This document shows, piece after piece, positions 16,438 through 26,000 of a DNA stretch of 43,496 bases. The notes under the pieces are model-generated. The model worked only from the letters and a program-made list of their open reading frames with translations, ran no database searches and was not told the origin of the DNA. How positions within the stretch are numbered: position 1 is the stretch's first letter; every line of letters starts with the position of its first letter. Source of the DNA: Gemmatimonadota bacterium (GTDB lineage Bacteria > Gemmatimonadota > Gemmatimonadetes > Gemmatimonadales > Gemmatimonadaceae). The position numbers and the translations under genes are program-made. The stretch lies in NCBI GenBank assembly GCA_016871895.1, contig VHBO01000015.1, positions 1 through 43,496 of the forward strand. Reading direction: 5' to 3'.

Positions 16438-17004
16438 GTGAAGCGGCTTCTCACCTACTTCCTCCGCGGCCTGGTCCTGACGGTGCCGCTCGCCGTCACG
16501 ATCGCGGTCTGTCTCTGGGTCCTCCGCCGGGTGGACGGGCTCCTCGGACTCGGGATCCCGGGGCTCGGCCTCGTCGTCACGCTGGCCGGCATCACGCTCG
16601 TCGGCTTCCTCGGCTCGACCTTTCTCGCGCAGCAGGCGGAGCAGTGGTTCGACGCGATCCTCGATCGCCTCCCGTTCGTCCGGTTGCTCTATTCCTCCAC
16701 GAAGGACCTGCTCAACGCCTTCGTCGGGGAGCAACGCCGCTTCGACTCCCCCGTGATGGTGACGCTCTCCACCGACGGCGCGATCCGCACCTTCGGCTTC
16801 ATCACCCAAGCCTCGATGGCGCGGCTCGGGATGCCGGGTGACATCGCGGTGTACTTCCCGCAGTCGTACAACTTCGCGGGCCAGGTGCTCGTGGTCCCCG
16901 CGGCTCGCGTCCAGCGACTCACGGCGCCGAGCTCCGAGGTCCTCGCGTTCATCGTGTCGGGCGGCGTCTCGGACGTCCCGACGCCCCGTGCGGAGGGGAT
17001 GTGA
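16438..17004 (+). CDS. DUF502-family integral membrane protein
   Basis: 188 residues from a GTG at 16438, preceded 8-12 bases upstream by GAGG. The start is chosen because the product begins VKRLLTYFLRGLVLTVPLAV, the usual N-terminus of the family; the longer open frame overlaps the divergent peptidase gene. Two membrane spans lie at about residues 8-28 and 40-60, followed by a soluble domain with the conserved LPFVRLLYSSTKDLLNAF and GFITQASMARLG. DUF502 proteins have no firm biochemical role. The gene overlaps the next one as GTGA (17001-17004). Confidence 0.88.
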   Translation: MKRLLTYFLRGLVLTVPLAVTIAVCLWVLRRVDGLLGLGIPGLGLVVTLAGITLVGFLGSTFLAQQAEQWFDAILDRLPFVRLLYSSTKDLLNAFVGEQRRFDSPVMVTLSTDGAIRTFGFITQASMARLGMPGDIAVYFPQSYNFAGQVLVVPAARVQRLTAPSSEVLAFIVSGGVSDVPTPRAEGM

Positions 17005-18356
17005 GACCGGTCCGAACGCTCCACCGCCGAGCATCGGCGGCCCTGACGGCGATGGTGGCCTCGGCCGCGACGGTCGCGTCAGCCGGCGCACCGGCGGCAC
17101 GCCTCCACGCGCAGGACGCGCCGGCTGCCCCTGCCACGTCGATCCTACTGCTCCTCCCCGACCGCGTCTTCATCGGCACGGAAGATTCCGCGCGCACGGG
17201 GTGGGCGGTGCTCGTCACCGGCGACCGGATCACGGCGGTCGGTCCGCGAGCCGAACTCCGTGCGCCGACCGGCACGCGGACGATCGCACTTCCCGGCACG
17301 ACGCTCCTCCCGGGCTTCATCGAAGGTCACACGCACCTCTTCCTGCACCCGTACGACGAGACGAGCTGGAACGACCAGGTGTTGCGCGAGCCGCTGAGTC
17401 TGCGCACGGCGCGAGCCGTCGCCCACGCGCGCGCGACGCTCGAGGCGGGGTTCACCACGGCGCGCGACCTCGGCACCGAGGGGGCGGGCTACGCGGACGC
17501 GGGACTGAAGCAGGCGATCGCGCTGGGGATCATCCCGGGGCCGCGACTGCAGATCGCCTCGAAGGCGATCGTGGCGAGCGGCTCGTACGGGCCGAAGGGG
17601 TTCGCCGATGAGTGGGTCATCCCGCAGGGCGCCGAAGAGGCGGATGGGGTCGAGGGGCTGACCCGCGCTGCGCGCTCGCAGATCGGGCACGGCGCCGACT
17701 GGGTGAAGGTCTACGCCGACTATCGCTGGGGCCCCGCGGGAGAGGCACGCCCGACCTTTTCGGAGGCGGAGCTCCGCACCCTCGTGGAGGTCGCGGCCTC
17801 GAGCGGGCGGCACGTCGTCGCGCACGCCGCGACCGCTGAGGGGATGCGCCGCGCGGTGCTCGCCGGCGTGGCGATGATCGAGCACGGGGACGGCGGCACG
17901 CCGGAGGTGTTCCAGCTGATGGCGCAGCGCGGCGTGACCTTCTGCCCGACGCTCGCGGCGACTGAGGCGACGTCGCGCTACGCCGGGTGGCGCGAGGGGA
18001 TGCCGCCGACGGAGCGAATGGCGCAGAAGCGCGCCGCCTTCACCGCCGCGCGGAACGCCGGTGTCTCGATCTGTATGGGCGGCGATGCCGGGGTGTACGC
18101 GCACGGCACGAACGCGTGGGAGATGGAGCTGCTTGTGCAGTACGGGATGCCCGCCCCCGCTGCGCTCCGTGCGGCGACCAGCGGGAACGCCCGCGCGCTC
18201 GGACTGGCTGAGCGCCTCGGCACCGTGCACCCCGGCCAGCTCGCGGACCTCGTCGCCGTGCGTGGGGACCCGACATGCGAGATCGGCGCGGTGCGCCGCG
18301 TGGAGCTCGTGATGCAGGGTGGGCGCATCGTGCGCGGGGGCGACGCGACGCGATAG
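17001..18356 (+). CDS. Secreted metal-dependent amidohydrolase
   Basis: 451 residues from the GTG at 17001, with ribosome site GGAGGGG just upstream inside the previous gene. An N-terminal signal (about residues 1-40, ending in an Ala-rich stretch near LHAQ) is followed by an imidazolonepropionase/prolidase-type amidohydrolase fold. Metal ligands and active site: H110 and H112 (GHTHLF), carboxylated-Lys candidate K236 (DWVKVYAD), H275 (VVAHAAT), H295 (MIEHGDG) and D362 (MGGDAGVYAHG). The closest characterised types include Xaa-Pro or Xaa-Lys dipeptidases and cyclic-amide hydrolases. The substrate cannot be read from sequence, but a peptide or lactam fits the surrounding exported peptidases. 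Confidence 0.9.
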   Translation: MRPVRTLHRRASAALTAMVASAATVASAGAPAARLHAQDAPAAPATSILLLLPDRVFIGTEDSARTGWAVLVTGDRITAVGPRAELRAPTGTRTIALPGTTLLPGFIEGHTHLFLHPYDETSWNDQVLREPLSLRTARAVAHARATLEAGFTTARDLGTEGAGYADAGLKQAIALGIIPGPRLQIASKAIVASGSYGPKGFADEWVIPQGAEEADGVEGLTRAARSQIGHGADWVKVYADYRWGPAGEARPTFSEAELRTLVEVAASSGRHVVAHAATAEGMRRAVLAGVAMIEHGDGGTPEVFQLMAQRGVTFCPTLAATEATSRYAGWREGMPPTERMAQKRAAFTAARNAGVSICMGGDAGVYAHGTNAWEMELLVQYGMPAPAALRAATSGNARALGLAERLGTVHPGQLADLVAVRGDPTCEIGAVRRVELVMQGGRIVRGGDATR

Positions 18357-18375
18357 GCTCACGATGGGGTGCAGC

Positions 18376-18414
18376 GACGAAGGGGCCGGGCGCTGCGCGC
18401 CCGGCCCCTTCGTC
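18376..18414. terminator. Bidirectional hairpin between amidohydrolase and S9 peptidase
   Basis: Perfect 18-bp stem, GACGAAGGGGCCGGGCGC (18376-18393) with its complement at 18397-18414, and a three-base loop. It sits between the 3' ends of two convergent genes, about 20 bases from each stop. There is no downstream T-run. It shares the ACGA/GGGGC stem base with the hairpins at 11363 and 35833. Confidence 0.7.
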
Positions 18415-18433
18415 TCACCTCACACCATCGGCC

Positions 18434-20614
18434 CTACTTCAACCAGTGACCGAACCAGTCGCGAAGCCGACCGAGCCGGTCGACCAGCAGCCAAGGCTCA
18501 CCGGTCCGCGAGAGATCGTGCGTGGAGCGAGGATAGCGGACGAACTCCACCGGCGTCCCTTGCCGCTTGAGCGCCGCGAACCACTGCTCGGCGTCGGTCA
18601 TCGGGGTGCGGTGATCCTCCTCGCTCTGGAGGATGAAGGTCGGCGTGGTCACCCGCCGCACGTTGCGGATCGGCGAGAGCGAGTCGTACATCGCCGGATT
18701 GTCCCACGGGCGACCGTAGAACTCGAACTCGGTGAGCCCCTGCGCATCGCTCGTCCCGTACCACGACCACCAGTTGGCGATCATCCGGTCGGCCTGCGCC
18801 GCCTTGAAGCGGTTCGTCTGCGTCGTCACCCAGGCGGTCATCACGCCGCCGTACGACCCGCCCGTGACGCCCATCCGCGTGGAGTCCACATCGGGACGCG
18901 CCGCTGCGAGGTCGACGGCCTTCATCAGGTCGAGATAGTCCTCGGCGAACCACCGACCGCGGGTGTCATAGGTGAACTCCGCGCCGTAGCCGCTGGATCC
19001 GCGGGGGTTGGTGTAGAGCACCATGAACCCGGCCGCGGCGAGGTTCTGCGTCTCGTCGAACCACTGCTCGCCGTACTGGCTGTGCGGACCGCCGTGGATA
19101 TAGAGCACGAGGGGGTACTTCCGGCCAGCCTGATAGCCGAAGGGCTTCATCAGCCACCCCTCGATCTCGAGGCTGTCGCGGGATCCTGCACGGCGCGGCA
19201 TCCGGTAGATGAGCTGCTCTGCATCGGACCAGGCGATCTCCCGGTTCACGGCATCGTTGAACGACGTCAGCCGGCGCTCGGGGCGACCGTCCGTGCCGGC
19301 GACGAAGAGTTCGGTCGGCTTCGTGACGCTCGACGAGACGTAGGCGACCTGCTTTCCCGCCGCGTCATAGGCGAAGCCGTTCATCTTGCGGCGGCCGCCG
19401 AGGAGTTCGCGACGCGCGCCCGTCGTGGCGTTCACGAGGTAGAGCGCGCTCGACCCGCCGATGTCGGCCGACATCGCGATCTCGCCGCTCGGGAGCCAAT
19501 CCATCCCCCCCGGCTCGTAGCGCCACCCCTCGGTCAGCACCTTCACCGCGCCGGTCGCGACGTCGGCCACGGCGAGCACCGCCTGCTTCACCCGCCCCGG
19601 GCGCGAGACGAAGGCGATCCGCTTGCCATCCGGCGACCAGGTGAGATCGCTCTCGGCGCCCATCACCGTCGCGACCTTGCGCGGCGAGCCGCCGGCGACC
19701 GGGAGCACATAGATGTCGGACTCGTTACGATCCGCCTCGTCGCGCACGGCGTCATACGGCAGCTCGGCAATCGAGTCGTTGTACGCCGTCACCGCGCTGT
19801 CGGACTTGAGTGCGACATCGGCCGTGAAGGCGATCCACTTGCCGTCGGGGGAGACCACCGGGGCCCGGTGCGAGTAGCTGGTGCTGGTCAGCTGGACGCG
19901 CTTGGCGCCCGGCGTCTGCGTGAATAGCTGCTGCGGCCGGATGACACGCGCTTGGCGCGGACCGGGAAGGAACCCCTGCCCGTTCGCCTTGTAGCGCGCC
20001 TCGGTGATGTGACGGCCGTCGAAGCGCGCCGGATCGACCGGCTTCGTGATCGCCCCGAAGGGCGGGCGCGCCATCGGCTGCATCCGGCCAAACGGGTCGT
20101 TCGCCGCCGCAGGACCACCGCGACCAGCGGCCCCGTTCGGTGCGCCACTCGGCGCGGCGGTGTTCGCGCTGTCTTCGCTGGCCGGCGACGCGAAGACGGC
20201 GAACTTCCCGTCGCGCGGCCACGAGCCGGTGGGATAGTCGGCGACCTGCGCGGCCTCGCCACCCGGCGCGTCCATCCGGATCGCCCAGCTGTTCCCCGTC
20301 CCGCCCGGGCGCGTCGAGGAGAAGAAGAGGTACTTCCCATCTGGGGAGAAGCGCGGGCTGGAGCTCTCGTATCCCGGCGCGGTGTAGCGAACCGCATCGC
20401 CGCCGGCCGTCGGCACCATCCAGACCTCTTGGTGGCGCTTGTTGTCGCGCTCGTTCACCGTCGTCACCGTGAAGGCGACCTGACGCCCATCGGGCGACAT
20501 CGCCGGCTGGGAGACGGTGGTGAGGCGGTACCAGTCGTTCGGCTGCATCGCGCGCGGCGTCTGCGCGGCGAGCGCGGCTGGGAGGAGCACAGCGAGGGGT
20601 AGGAGACGGGGCAT
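18434..20614 (-). CDS. Secreted S9-family prolyl oligopeptidase-type peptidase
   Basis: 726 residues with signal peptide MPRLLPLAVLLPAALAAQ. Residues ~20-470 form a PD40/TolB-type beta-propeller, with repeats such as SPDGKYLFF, SPDGKWIAF and SPDGKRIAF. Residues ~480-726 form the alpha/beta hydrolase with Ser587 (GVTGGSYGGVM), Asp667 (SEEDHRTP) and His699 (RSTHDLSR), the usual spacing of acylaminoacyl-peptidase/dipeptidyl-peptidase relatives. A low-complexity segment rich in Ala, Gly and Pro lies near residues 135-175. It is clearly different from the S9 protein at 13497, so the two are not a recent duplication. Upstream of the ATG is a heptanucleotide repeat array. Confidence 0.92.
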   Translation of the reverse strand: MPRLLPLAVLLPAALAAQTPRAMQPNDWYRLTTVSQPAMSPDGRQVAFTVTTVNERDNKRHQEVWMVPTAGGDAVRYTAPGYESSSPRFSPDGKYLFFSSTRPGGTGNSWAIRMDAPGGEAAQVADYPTGSWPRDGKFAVFASPASEDSANTAAPSGAPNGAAGRGGPAAANDPFGRMQPMARPPFGAITKPVDPARFDGRHITEARYKANGQGFLPGPRQARVIRPQQLFTQTPGAKRVQLTSTSYSHRAPVVSPDGKWIAFTADVALKSDSAVTAYNDSIAELPYDAVRDEADRNESDIYVLPVAGGSPRKVATVMGAESDLTWSPDGKRIAFVSRPGRVKQAVLAVADVATGAVKVLTEGWRYEPGGMDWLPSGEIAMSADIGGSSALYLVNATTGARRELLGGRRKMNGFAYDAAGKQVAYVSSSVTKPTELFVAGTDGRPERRLTSFNDAVNREIAWSDAEQLIYRMPRRAGSRDSLEIEGWLMKPFGYQAGRKYPLVLYIHGGPHSQYGEQWFDETQNLAAAGFMVLYTNPRGSSGYGAEFTYDTRGRWFAEDYLDLMKAVDLAAARPDVDSTRMGVTGGSYGGVMTAWVTTQTNRFKAAQADRMIANWWSWYGTSDAQGLTEFEFYGRPWDNPAMYDSLSPIRNVRRVTTPTFILQSEEDHRTPMTDAEQWFAALKRQGTPVEFVRYPRSTHDLSRTGEPWLLVDRLGRLRDWFGHWLK

Positions 20615-20615
20615 T

Positions 20616-20656
20616 GGGGCAGGGGTCAGGGATTAGGGGTCAGGTCACAGGTATCA
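20616..20656. repeat. Heptanucleotide repeat before the S9 peptidase start
   Basis: Six units with period 7 on the plus strand, two exactly GGGGTCA, with variants GGGATTA, GGTCACA, GGTATCA and a six-base GGGGCA. They end one base before the start codon at 20614. Read towards the gene the unit is TGACCCC, the same unit and orientation as in the array directly before the superoxide dismutase start. The first two units on the gene's strand, TGATACC and TGTGACC, are also shared. Confidence 0.75.
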
Positions 20657-20682
20657 GAAAACACCGGAGCGTCCCGCCAACA

Positions 20683-22302
20683 TTACGAGCGTGCGGGGAA
20701 CTCCGTTGCGAGGGCCGCCGCGGTGCGGAGCCCGAGCGCGGCGAAGGTGAGGGTCCCGTTGCAGCAGCTCGCCGTCACGTGCGTCGGCGCGCCGGCCACC
20801 CACAGGTTCTCGTGCTGATGCGTGCGCCCGTGGCGATCGACGACGCTCGACGACGGGTCGTCGCCCATCCGACAGCCGCCACCGGGATGCTCCTGTCCGA
20901 TATCTCCCGCCGCTGAGGCGCCGGAGATGATCGTCCCATTCCCCGCGCGGGCCATCCGCGCGAAGAGCGCACGGATCTCCTCCTCCTGCCACCCGCGGAG
21001 TGCTTCGGACTCGGGGGCGTCACGGAACGCCAGCCGCGGCATCGGATCACCCCAGGCGTTGCGCGTGCCGGCGTCCAACGCGATCGCGCTCTCCCGGTCA
21101 GGGAGCACGTCGTAGTACGCCCGGATGCGCGCGACCCCGGTCTTCGCGCGGCGCCGCCAATCCGCCAGCAGCGCATCGCCGACCAGCAGCCCACCGGCCT
21201 CGTCGCGGAGCCGCGGGGCGTGCCCGAACGACGATTCCCACACGCGCAGATCGTGCCGGAGATACCGATCCGCGTGCCCGCGCCGCATGAACTGTTTCGT
21301 CACGAGCGAGTGCTGGACGTTCACCCCGGGCAGGAGATCGAGCGGGAGCTGGATCTGCGCGGCCACGTTGCGATGCCCGCAGAGGTACTTGCCGACGAGC
21401 CCGGAGCGATTCGCCAGCCCGTCTGGGTGCGCCGCGTCCGCCGAGAGGAGGAGCAGGTGCGGCGCCCAGGTGAAGCCACCGGTCAGCACGAAGCTCTTCG
21501 CGCGCACGACGACCGCCTGCGCGTGCTGCCGCGTGGAGTTCCCGGTGGCCTGCGTGACGCGCCCCGTGCGCGGGTCGGCGTGCAGCCGCCGGATCAGCGT
21601 GTCCGTCACGAGCCGGATGCGTCCCGACCGGACGAGCGCGTCGTAGGTGAAGTCCGGCGAGTACTTCGCCCCCGTCGGACAGATGGGATAGCAGGTATCG
21701 CAGCGCTGGCAGACGCCCCGTCCCCCGTGTGCGACCGAATTCTTCGCGCTCGGCTGGCTCCACATCGTCACGCCGGCCGCAGCGGCCCAGCCGCGCAGCT
21801 GCCGCAGGTTGTCGCTCAGCGGAAGCGGGGGGAGCGGGAAGGGCTGACCGCGCGGATCCATCGCCGGAGGCCCCTGCTCGCCGGCGATCCCCATCCGCTC
21901 CTCCGCCTCCTGATAGAAGGGATCGAGTTCCTCGTAGGTGATCGGCCAATCGTCCCCGATGCCGAAGAGGCTCCGCACCTTGAAATCCTCGGGCGCGTAG
22001 CGCGGGGTCACGCCGCCCCAGTGCATCGCGAGCCCGCCGACGTGCATCGACGGCGAGAAGCCATAGGCCGTGCCGAGCGCGTTCTGGTCGTCGACGTGGT
22101 CCTTTGTCCACGGGGACTCACCATAGTCCTTCCAGCGTTGCCGACGTGCATAGCGGTCGCGCAGGGTCGTGGTGTGTGTGCCGGCCTCGATCACGGTGAT
22201 GTGCGCGGTCGTCCGCGCGGCCAGCGATTCCGCCATCATCGCGGCGGTGATCCCCGCGCCGATGAGGCAGATGTCGGTCTCGATCACGCGCGGGGCGGTC
22301 AT
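20683..22302 (-). CDS. GMC-family FAD oxidoreductase (gluconate 2-dehydrogenase type, large subunit)
   Basis: 539 residues from the ATG at 22302, which overlaps the stop of the small-subunit gene as ATGA. An FAD-binding Rossmann segment (ICLIGAGITAAMMAESLA) lies near residue 10 with the acidic VIEAG after it. A cysteine cluster CQRCDTCYPICPTGAKY lies near residue 210, as in GMC dehydrogenases that carry an Fe-S centre between FAD and the electron acceptor. The C-terminal GMC part has HPGGGCRMG and ASCCNGTLTFAALGLR. This type oxidises sugars, sugar acids or alcohols in the periplasm and passes electrons to cytochrome c or quinone. It has no signal of its own, so it is likely exported in complex with the Tat-signal small subunit. 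No cytochrome partner gene is adjacent. Confidence 0.88.
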   Translation of the reverse strand: MTAPRVIETDICLIGAGITAAMMAESLAARTTAHITVIEAGTHTTTLRDRYARRQRWKDYGESPWTKDHVDDQNALGTAYGFSPSMHVGGLAMHWGGVTPRYAPEDFKVRSLFGIGDDWPITYEELDPFYQEAEERMGIAGEQGPPAMDPRGQPFPLPPLPLSDNLRQLRGWAAAAGVTMWSQPSAKNSVAHGGRGVCQRCDTCYPICPTGAKYSPDFTYDALVRSGRIRLVTDTLIRRLHADPRTGRVTQATGNSTRQHAQAVVVRAKSFVLTGGFTWAPHLLLLSADAAHPDGLANRSGLVGKYLCGHRNVAAQIQLPLDLLPGVNVQHSLVTKQFMRRGHADRYLRHDLRVWESSFGHAPRLRDEAGGLLVGDALLADWRRRAKTGVARIRAYYDVLPDRESAIALDAGTRNAWGDPMPRLAFRDAPESEALRGWQEEEIRALFARMARAGNGTIISGASAAGDIGQEHPGGGCRMGDDPSSSVVDRHGRTHQHENLWVAGAPTHVTASCCNGTLTFAALGLRTAAALATEFPARS

Positions 22303-22928
22303 CGGCGCTTCTCCCCGGCGAGCGGGAGCGGACGCCGCGCCGCCTCGGCGAGGGAGCGGCACTGCCCCGCCCCGATGCGCGCGCCGTACGCGAGGTCCTG
22401 CGCGTCGCTGGTCGCGACCCAGTGGGCGAGGAGCGCGACCGCGACGTGGTCGGCCTGCAGCGGGGACGATGGGATCGTGCCGTTGCCCGCGCTGCGCAGT
22501 GCAGCATCGAGCACCGAACGGCGACCGACGAGATCGAGCTGGGCGAAGCCGCGTCGCCGGGTGCGTCGCGCGAGCAGGTCGAGCGCCTGCAGCTGCGCGC
22601 GCCAACCGGGCGCCGGATCGGGCGGCGTGTACGTGAACTCGGCGTAGCCGTAGCCGTGCATCTCCTCGGCCACCGGCGCGTACGCGGCGAGCCACGCGGC
22701 GAACCCCGCGACCGCGGCGGCGCGCCCGGCGGCGCCGAGCGACTCAGGGAGCACCGCGTCGCCGAGGGCTGCAAGCATCGCGGGGTCGAGCGTGCGCGGC
22801 GGTGGCTGTGGAGCCGGCCCCCGAACTGCGGGCGGCTGGGCCGCCTCCGCGTCCGCTGAGGCGGGGAGCGCGGCGGCGGCCGCGCCGAGCACGGTGCTGC
22901 GCAGGAACGTGCGCCGGTCGTGTGTCAT
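22299..22928 (-). CDS. Gluconate 2-dehydrogenase subunit 3 family protein (Tat signal)
   Basis: 209 residues. It begins with a twin-arginine signal, DRRTFLRSTVLGAAAAALPA, then a Pro/Ala-rich linker and a helical domain that starts LDPAMLAALGDAVLPES and includes the family's typical GFAAWLAAY and VALLAHWVATSD regions. In known FAD dehydrogenases (gluconate, fructose, glucose) the small subunit of this family is the escort that carries the flavoprotein across the membrane by Tat. The 4-base overlap with the GMC gene supports a stable pair. A TAGTAT hexamer lies 6 bases before the ATG. Confidence 0.85.
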   Translation of the reverse strand: MTHDRRTFLRSTVLGAAAAALPASADAEAAQPPAVRGPAPQPPPRTLDPAMLAALGDAVLPESLGAAGRAAAVAGFAAWLAAYAPVAEEMHGYGYAEFTYTPPDPAPGWRAQLQALDLLARRTRRRGFAQLDLVGRRSVLDAALRSAGNGTIPSSPLQADHVAVALLAHWVATSDAQDLAYGARIGAGQCRSLAEAARRPLPLAGEKRR

Positions 22929-22934
22929 TTGGGG

Positions 22935-22940
22935 ATACTA
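22935..22940 (-). promoter_or_regulatory. TAGTAT -10-like hexamer 6 bases before the small-subunit start
   Basis: On the minus strand TAGTAT (22940 to 22935) is followed by six bases and the ATG at 22928. No Shine-Dalgarno fits in that space, so the transcript is predicted to be leaderless. It lies in the 85-base region shared with the divergent fusion gene. Confidence 0.45.
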
Positions 22941-23013
22941 CGACCGACGCCTGCTGGCCGCGACCATCCGAAGCCCGCACATTTTCCCGCCTCCGTTCAG
23001 CCCCGAGGCACCC

Positions 23014-26000
23014 GTGCGGTCGTTCCTCCCCCAGTGGCGCATCGCCGCCGCCCTGCTGCTCCCAATCCTGCTCGTCGGCGCGATCCGCGACCCCGAGCCT
23101 CCGGTCCGTATCCGCGTCGGCGCCCTGCTCGACGGCCGCGGCGGGTCCCGCCGCGATGTGGTGGTCACCGTGCGCGACGGCCGGATCACGTCGATCGATC
23201 CCTTCCGCGCGGGCACCGTCGTCACGTGGGACCTCTCCACGCTGACGATGCTGCCCGGGCTGATCGATACGCACGTGCACATCGACGGGCACTTCGGGCC
23301 CGACGGCCGCGCGGATTCCCGGAGTGAGACGCCGGAGGAGCGACTCCGCGCGACGGCAGAGAATGCCCAGCGCACGCTGCGTGCCGGGTTCACCACCGTC
23401 CAGAGCCTCGGCGCGCCGATCGACCTCGAACTCCGGCGCGAGATCCAAGCGGGCCGATTCGAGGGGCCGCGCGTCCTCACGAGCGCTGGGCAGTGGAGTG
23501 ACGCCTCGCGCCCGCCCGAGGCCATCCGCGCCTGGGTCCGCGCCCGGGTCGCCGACGGCGCCGACGTCATCAAGATTTTCGCTTCCAAGAGCATCCGCGA
23601 AGGGGGCGGGCAGACCCTCTCCGACGAGCAGATTCTCGCCGCCTGCGACGAGGCCCGGCGGCTCGGTCGCCGCAGCTGGGTGCACGCGCACGCCGCCTCG
23701 GCCATCCGCGCCGCCGCCGTCGCGGGATGCACCGGCGTGACGCACGGCACCCAGGCCACACCGGCGGAGCTCACCCTGATGGCGGAGCGCGGCACGTTCT
23801 TCGAGCCGAACATCGGTCTCGTCATCCAGAACTACCTCGAACAGAAGGCCCGCTTCCTCGGCATCGGCAACTACACCGAGGAGGGGTTCGCCTTCATGGA
23901 GGATGCGCTCCCCGGCAACCGCGCGCTCTACCGCGCCGCGATCGCCACACCGGGGCTCCGCGTGGTGATGGGGACCGATGCGGTCGCCGGGGCGCACGGC
24001 CAGAACGCCCGCGAGCTCCTCGCACGCATCGGGGAGGCTGGCCAACCGGCGATGGACGCGATTGTCGGCGCCACCTCACTCGCCGCGGCGTCGTTGGGCA
24101 TCGCCGACAGCGTGGGGAGCGTCGCACCGGGGATGCTCGCGGATCTGATCGCGGTCGAAGGCGACCCGCTCACCGATCCGACCGCGTTGCAGCGGGTGCG
24201 CTTCGTGTTGCAGCGCGGTGCGCCGATCGTGGCCCCGCCGCGTCGGGACCGTCCGCGCGGGCGGAGCGTCGGGTGGGCGACCTACGGGGGCGACCCGGGC
24301 GGGATGAAGTACAGCCCGCTCCAGGACATCGACCGCTCGACGGTGTCGCTCCTGCGCGTGGCGTACACGTGGGACGCGAAGGAGGCGCCGATCCCGGCGG
24401 GACCCGACCAGCGCCCGGCACGCCCCGGAAACTTCCAGGCGACACCGCTCGCGTTCGGGGATACGCTCATCTTCCCCACGCCGTACAACCGCGTCATCGC
24501 ACTCGACGGGCGGACCGGGCGGGAGCTCTGGTCGTTCGATCCCAAGCCGTGGCTGCGCTTCGGCCAGCCGAGCAACGGCACGGGGTTCGTGCATCGCGGG
24601 ATCGCGACCTGGACCGACGGACGGTCTCGACGGGTCTTCCTGAATTCGCGGTGGCGACTCATCGCACTCGACGCCACCACCGGCATCCCCATCCCGAGTT
24701 TCGGCACGAACGGCGAGATCGACCTCACGGCTGGGCTCGACCGCGCCGTGCGAAAGGAGCATTACACGAACACGTCGCCCCCGGTGGTGTGGGGGAACCT
24801 CGTGATCCTCGGCAATGGCGTGGGCGACCGGCTCGTGTATCGCGGTGATCCGCCGGGCGACGTGCAGGCCTTCGACGTGCGGACGGGGCGCCGCGTGTGG
24901 CGCTTCGGGACCGTGCCGCGTGCCGGGGAGTTCGGAGCGGAGACGTGGGGCGATTCGTCAGCCCGGACGACCGGCCACACGAACGTCTGGGCCCCCTTCA
25001 GCGTGGACAGCGCGCGCGGGCTCGTCTTCCTCCCCGTTGGTACTCCGAGCAACGACTGGTACGGCGGCACCCGACCGGGCGACAACCTGTTCGGCGAATC
25101 GCTGGTCTGCCTCGACGCGCGCACCGGGATCCGCGTCTGGCACTTCCAGGTCGCGCATCACGGTCTCTGGGATTACGACCTTCCCGCGCCCCCCAACCTG
25201 ATGACGGTGACGCACGAGCGCCGGCGCACCGACATCGTGGTCGTCCCGACCAAGCAGGGCTTCGTCTTCGCGTTCGAGCGGGCGACCGGTCGCCCGCTCT
25301 GGCCAATCGACGAGCGTGCGGTGCCGGCGAGCGATGTGCCCGGGGAGCGCGCGTCGCCGACCCAGCCGATCCCCACCCGCCCCGCCCCCTTCTCCCGGCA
25401 GGGGTTCTCGACCGGCGACGTGCTCGCCTTCACGCCGGCGCTCCGACAGGCGGCGCTCGACGAGATCGCACCATTCCGCCTCGGTCCGATCTATACGCCG
25501 CCCTCCCTCCAGGGGACGGTCGCGATGCCCGGGGTGATCGGTGGGGCGGGATGGGGCGGGGCCGCCGCCGACCCAGCGAGTGGCTGGGTCTTCATCAAGG
25601 CGACCAACTCGCCGGCGCTCTTCCGCCTGCAGCGGCGCGACGTAGCCAGTGACACGGTGGACGCGCCGTATATGCTCGATCTCCCGAACTCGACGCTCGG
25701 CGTGTCGCAACGCGACAACGCGGAGGGGGCGGTGCGCGACGCGGCGCGATTGCCCATCAACGCGCCGCCGTACGGCACGCTCACCGCGATCGATCTGGGG
25801 CGCGGGGAGATCCGCTGGCAGGTCCCGCTGGGAGACACGCCGGAGGTCCGGAGCCATCCCGCGCTCCGGAGCGCCGTGCTCCCGGAGCGGCTCGGCGTCG
25901 CGGGCTCGCCGGGCGGGCTCGTGACCGCCGGTGGATTGGTCTTCGTCGCCGGAGGCGGACGGACGCTGTACGCCATCGACACGCGGACGGGTACGGTGCT

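Noticed and set aside
22792-23013. Longer N-terminus (74 residues) for the amidohydrolase-PQQ fusion
   Set aside because: It would overlap the divergent small-subunit gene, is Gly/Ala-rich without signal features, and the GTG at 23014 opens into a normal signal peptide.
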